The notes beneath the pieces are model-generated. The model was not told the DNA's origin. It searched no databases and saw only the letters and a program-made list of their open reading frames with translations. From an uncultured Caulobacteraceae bacterium (GTDB taxonomy: Bacteria > Pseudomonadota > Alphaproteobacteria > Caulobacterales > TH1-2): a stretch of 6,747 nt of DNA. Shown here piece by piece: positions 5,537 to 6,747 of the stretch (within the stretch, counting starts at the first letter, position 1; each line of letters begins with the position of its first letter). Location of the stretch: NCBI GenBank assembly GCA_937967425.1, contig CALBST010000322.1:1-6747 (forward strand), given 5' to 3'. The translations under genes and the position numbers were made by a program.

Positions 5537-6403
5537 CTAAGCTTCGGCGGCTGCCGCCAGCGCTTCTTCGAGTTGGGCGAAGCTTGGCTGCAGCGAACTC
5601 GGCACTGAGCCGCGTCCGATTTCCACTGAAACCTGCGCGGCGTTTCCGTGCAAGTGCGCGACGAGCACGTCACGAATGATTTTGTAGAATTGCGCATCGT
5701 GCTCGATCACCGCGTTCAAGCGCGACGCCATCGGGCCAACGATGCCGTAGGCCAGGAACACGCCCAAGAAGGTGCCGACGAGCGCCTTGCCGATCATCAG
5801 GCCCAAGATTTCCGGCGGTTCATTAATCGCGCCCATCGTCTTCACGATGCCGAGCACGGCCGCGACGATGCCGAGCGCCGGCAGGCCGTCGGCCATGCCT
5901 TGCAGCGCGTGCGCCGGGTGCAGCGCTTCGTGGTGGTGCTTCTCAAGCTGCTTTTCCATCGCGTCCTCGACCTGGTGCGGATCGTCGAGGTTCATCGTCA
6001 TCATGCGCAGCGTGTCGCAGATGAAGTGCGTGACGTGATGGTCTTTGAGGATCTTCGGATACTTCTGGAAGATCGTGCTCTCTTCCGGCTTTTCGATGTG
6101 CGGTTCGAGCGCGACGACGCCTTTGGTCTTCATCAGCTTGGTGAGCTGGAAGAGGAGCGCGAGAAGATCGCCATAATCCTTCTTGCCCCATTTGGGGCCG
6201 GACATGACTTGGCCGAAGCCGCCCATGACGCCTTTGAGGCCGTGCATGTCGTTGGAGATGATCAGCGCGCCGACAGCGGCGCCGAAGATCATCATGAATT
6301 CCATCGGCGCTGCTTCGATAATGACTTCGAAGTGGCCGCCCGCGAGCGCAAAGCCCCCGAACACCATGCCGAAAACAACAACGAGGCCGATAATTGGAAA
6401 CAT
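5537..6403 (-). CDS. motA: Flagellar motor stator protein MotA
   Basis: A complete 288-residue inner-membrane protein (E. coli MotA has 295). MotA with MotB forms the proton channel of the flagellar stator and pushes on FliG. Four membrane segments are visible, near 2-22, 33-50, 174-193 and 206-226, with a large cytoplasmic loop between the second and third. Function-critical residues align with E. coli MotA at a steady offset of two: K92 in the place of R90 (charge kept) and E100 for E98, both at the FliG interface, P175 for P173 in GLPALGIVAAVLGIV, and P224 for P222 in GIVGPMAS. HIEKPEESTIFQKYP (102-116) and the tail SVEIGRGSVPSSLQPSFAQLEE (259-280) are family signatures. The ATG at 6403 begins the first membrane helix directly; only a distant AGG precedes it. 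No motB or other flagellar gene is adjacent, as in Caulobacter where motA and motB are separate. Part of it was once in ExbB/TolQ-like searches, but the tail and motifs point to MotA. Confidence 0.96.
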   Translation of the reverse strand: MFPIIGLVVVFGMVFGGFALAGGHFEVIIEAAPMEFMMIFGAAVGALIISNDMHGLKGVMGGFGQVMSGPKWGKKDYGDLLALLFQLTKLMKTKGVVALEPHIEKPEESTIFQKYPKILKDHHVTHFICDTLRMMTMNLDDPHQVEDAMEKQLEKHHHEALHPAHALQGMADGLPALGIVAAVLGIVKTMGAINEPPEILGLMIGKALVGTFLGVFLAYGIVGPMASRLNAVIEHDAQFYKIIRDVLVAHLHGNAAQVSVEIGRGSVPSSLQPSFAQLEEALAAAAEA

Positions 6404-6513
6404 GTTAGCGCGCGTTTACCTGGAGGCGTTCTGCCGACAGCGCCTTATGCCCGAACGCGCTTAACGCGCCGTTTCGGTTGATGAAGAGAAAGGCTAATGG
6501 GCGTTAGGAAGCG

Positions 6514-6747
6514 TCAACTGGAATTGACGAATAGCGCTGCTGCCGCCAGCGCCAGCGCGATGGCTTCGAGCATCAAGCGCGGATCACCCTCATCGCCCGC
6601 ATAGGGGCGCCCGATGGCGATGGCGTAACGCCCGGCGGCGCTGGGAAATCGCCGGCAGAGGCGCGGCAGCAGACGCGCCAAGCGCCGCGCGTAAGGCGCG
6701 GGATCGGCAATGACGCGGCGCAGAGCTTCGAAGCGGAGCGCCAAACG
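6514..6747 (-). CDS. Hypothetical protein, C-terminal part (5' end beyond the window)
   Basis: The frame is open from the right edge to a TGA at 6514, giving 77 residues. I do not recognise a family. The visible part begins Arg/Leu-rich (LRFEALRRVIADPAPYARRL), contains FPSAAGRYAIAIGRPYAGDEGDP, and ends with a hydrophobic Ala/Leu stretch (LMLEAIALALAAAALFVN) just before the stop, which could be a C-terminal membrane anchor. A TTG three bases from the edge could serve as a start, but it has no visible upstream context, so the gene is treated as partial. It reads toward motA; the 110-bp gap between them has no clear terminator or promoter. Codon composition resembles its neighbours. Confidence 0.5.
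   Translation of the reverse strand, partial: RLALRFEALRRVIADPAPYARRLARLLPRLCRRFPSAAGRYAIAIGRPYAGDEGDPRLMLEAIALALAAAALFVNSS

Noticed and set aside
5648..6481. Plus-strand open frame of 277 codons opposite motA
   Set aside because: Its composition (very high His, Arg, Asp, Glu) is the antisense image of MotA, whose motifs and critical residues are intact on the minus strand.
6404..6513. Promoter or terminator in the gap upstream of motA
   Set aside because: Only short GCGC/TTAA-type partial dyads are visible; there is no sigma54 GG-N10-GC pattern, no convincing -35/-10 pair and no hairpin with a T tract.

Overview
This is GC-rich DNA with dense, short-gapped coding, most likely from an alphaproteobacterium of the Caulobacterales/Hyphomonadaceae type. 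That placement is an inference. It rests on the style of the proteins, many starts without a clear Shine-Dalgarno, a motA gene with no motB beside it (as in Caulobacter), and a WecG/TagA/CpsF glycosyltransferase of the family that includes the Caulobacter holdfast enzyme HfsJ. No tRNA, rRNA, CRISPR array, insertion sequence or phage gene is visible.

Layout. The left third reads rightward: the last 55 codons of a flavoprotein oxidoreductase (1-168), a complete inositol-monophosphatase/SuhB-family gene (237-1025), and a MelB-type (GPH family) cation-coupled transporter (best start TTG at 1106, stop at 2488). From 2410 on, everything reads leftward. In transcription order these are a gene fragment cut by the right edge (6747-6514), motA (6403-5537), a 71-residue acidic Ala/Thr/Pro-rich lipoprotein (5390-5175) followed by a strong hairpin terminator, the bifunctional tRNA-modifying enzyme mnmC (5104-3212), and the WecG/TagA/CpsF glycosyltransferase (3189-2410). 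The transporter and the glycosyltransferase converge and share 79 bp of coding sequence at their 3' ends.

Functions. The genes do not form one pathway. The window mixes housekeeping (SuhB phosphatase, MnmC wobble-uridine modification), transport, surface polysaccharide synthesis, an envelope lipoprotein and flagellar motor power. mnmC and the glycosyltransferase are 22 bp apart on the same strand and are probably co-transcribed. suhB and the transporter may also be co-transcribed.

I do not see a clear new multi-gene system. The points most worth a second look are the glycosyltransferase standing alone beside mnmC, a hairpin that would hide the transporter's ribosome binding site, the small repeat-built lipoprotein, the 20-bp gap between a terminator and the mnmC start codon, and the convergent coding overlap.
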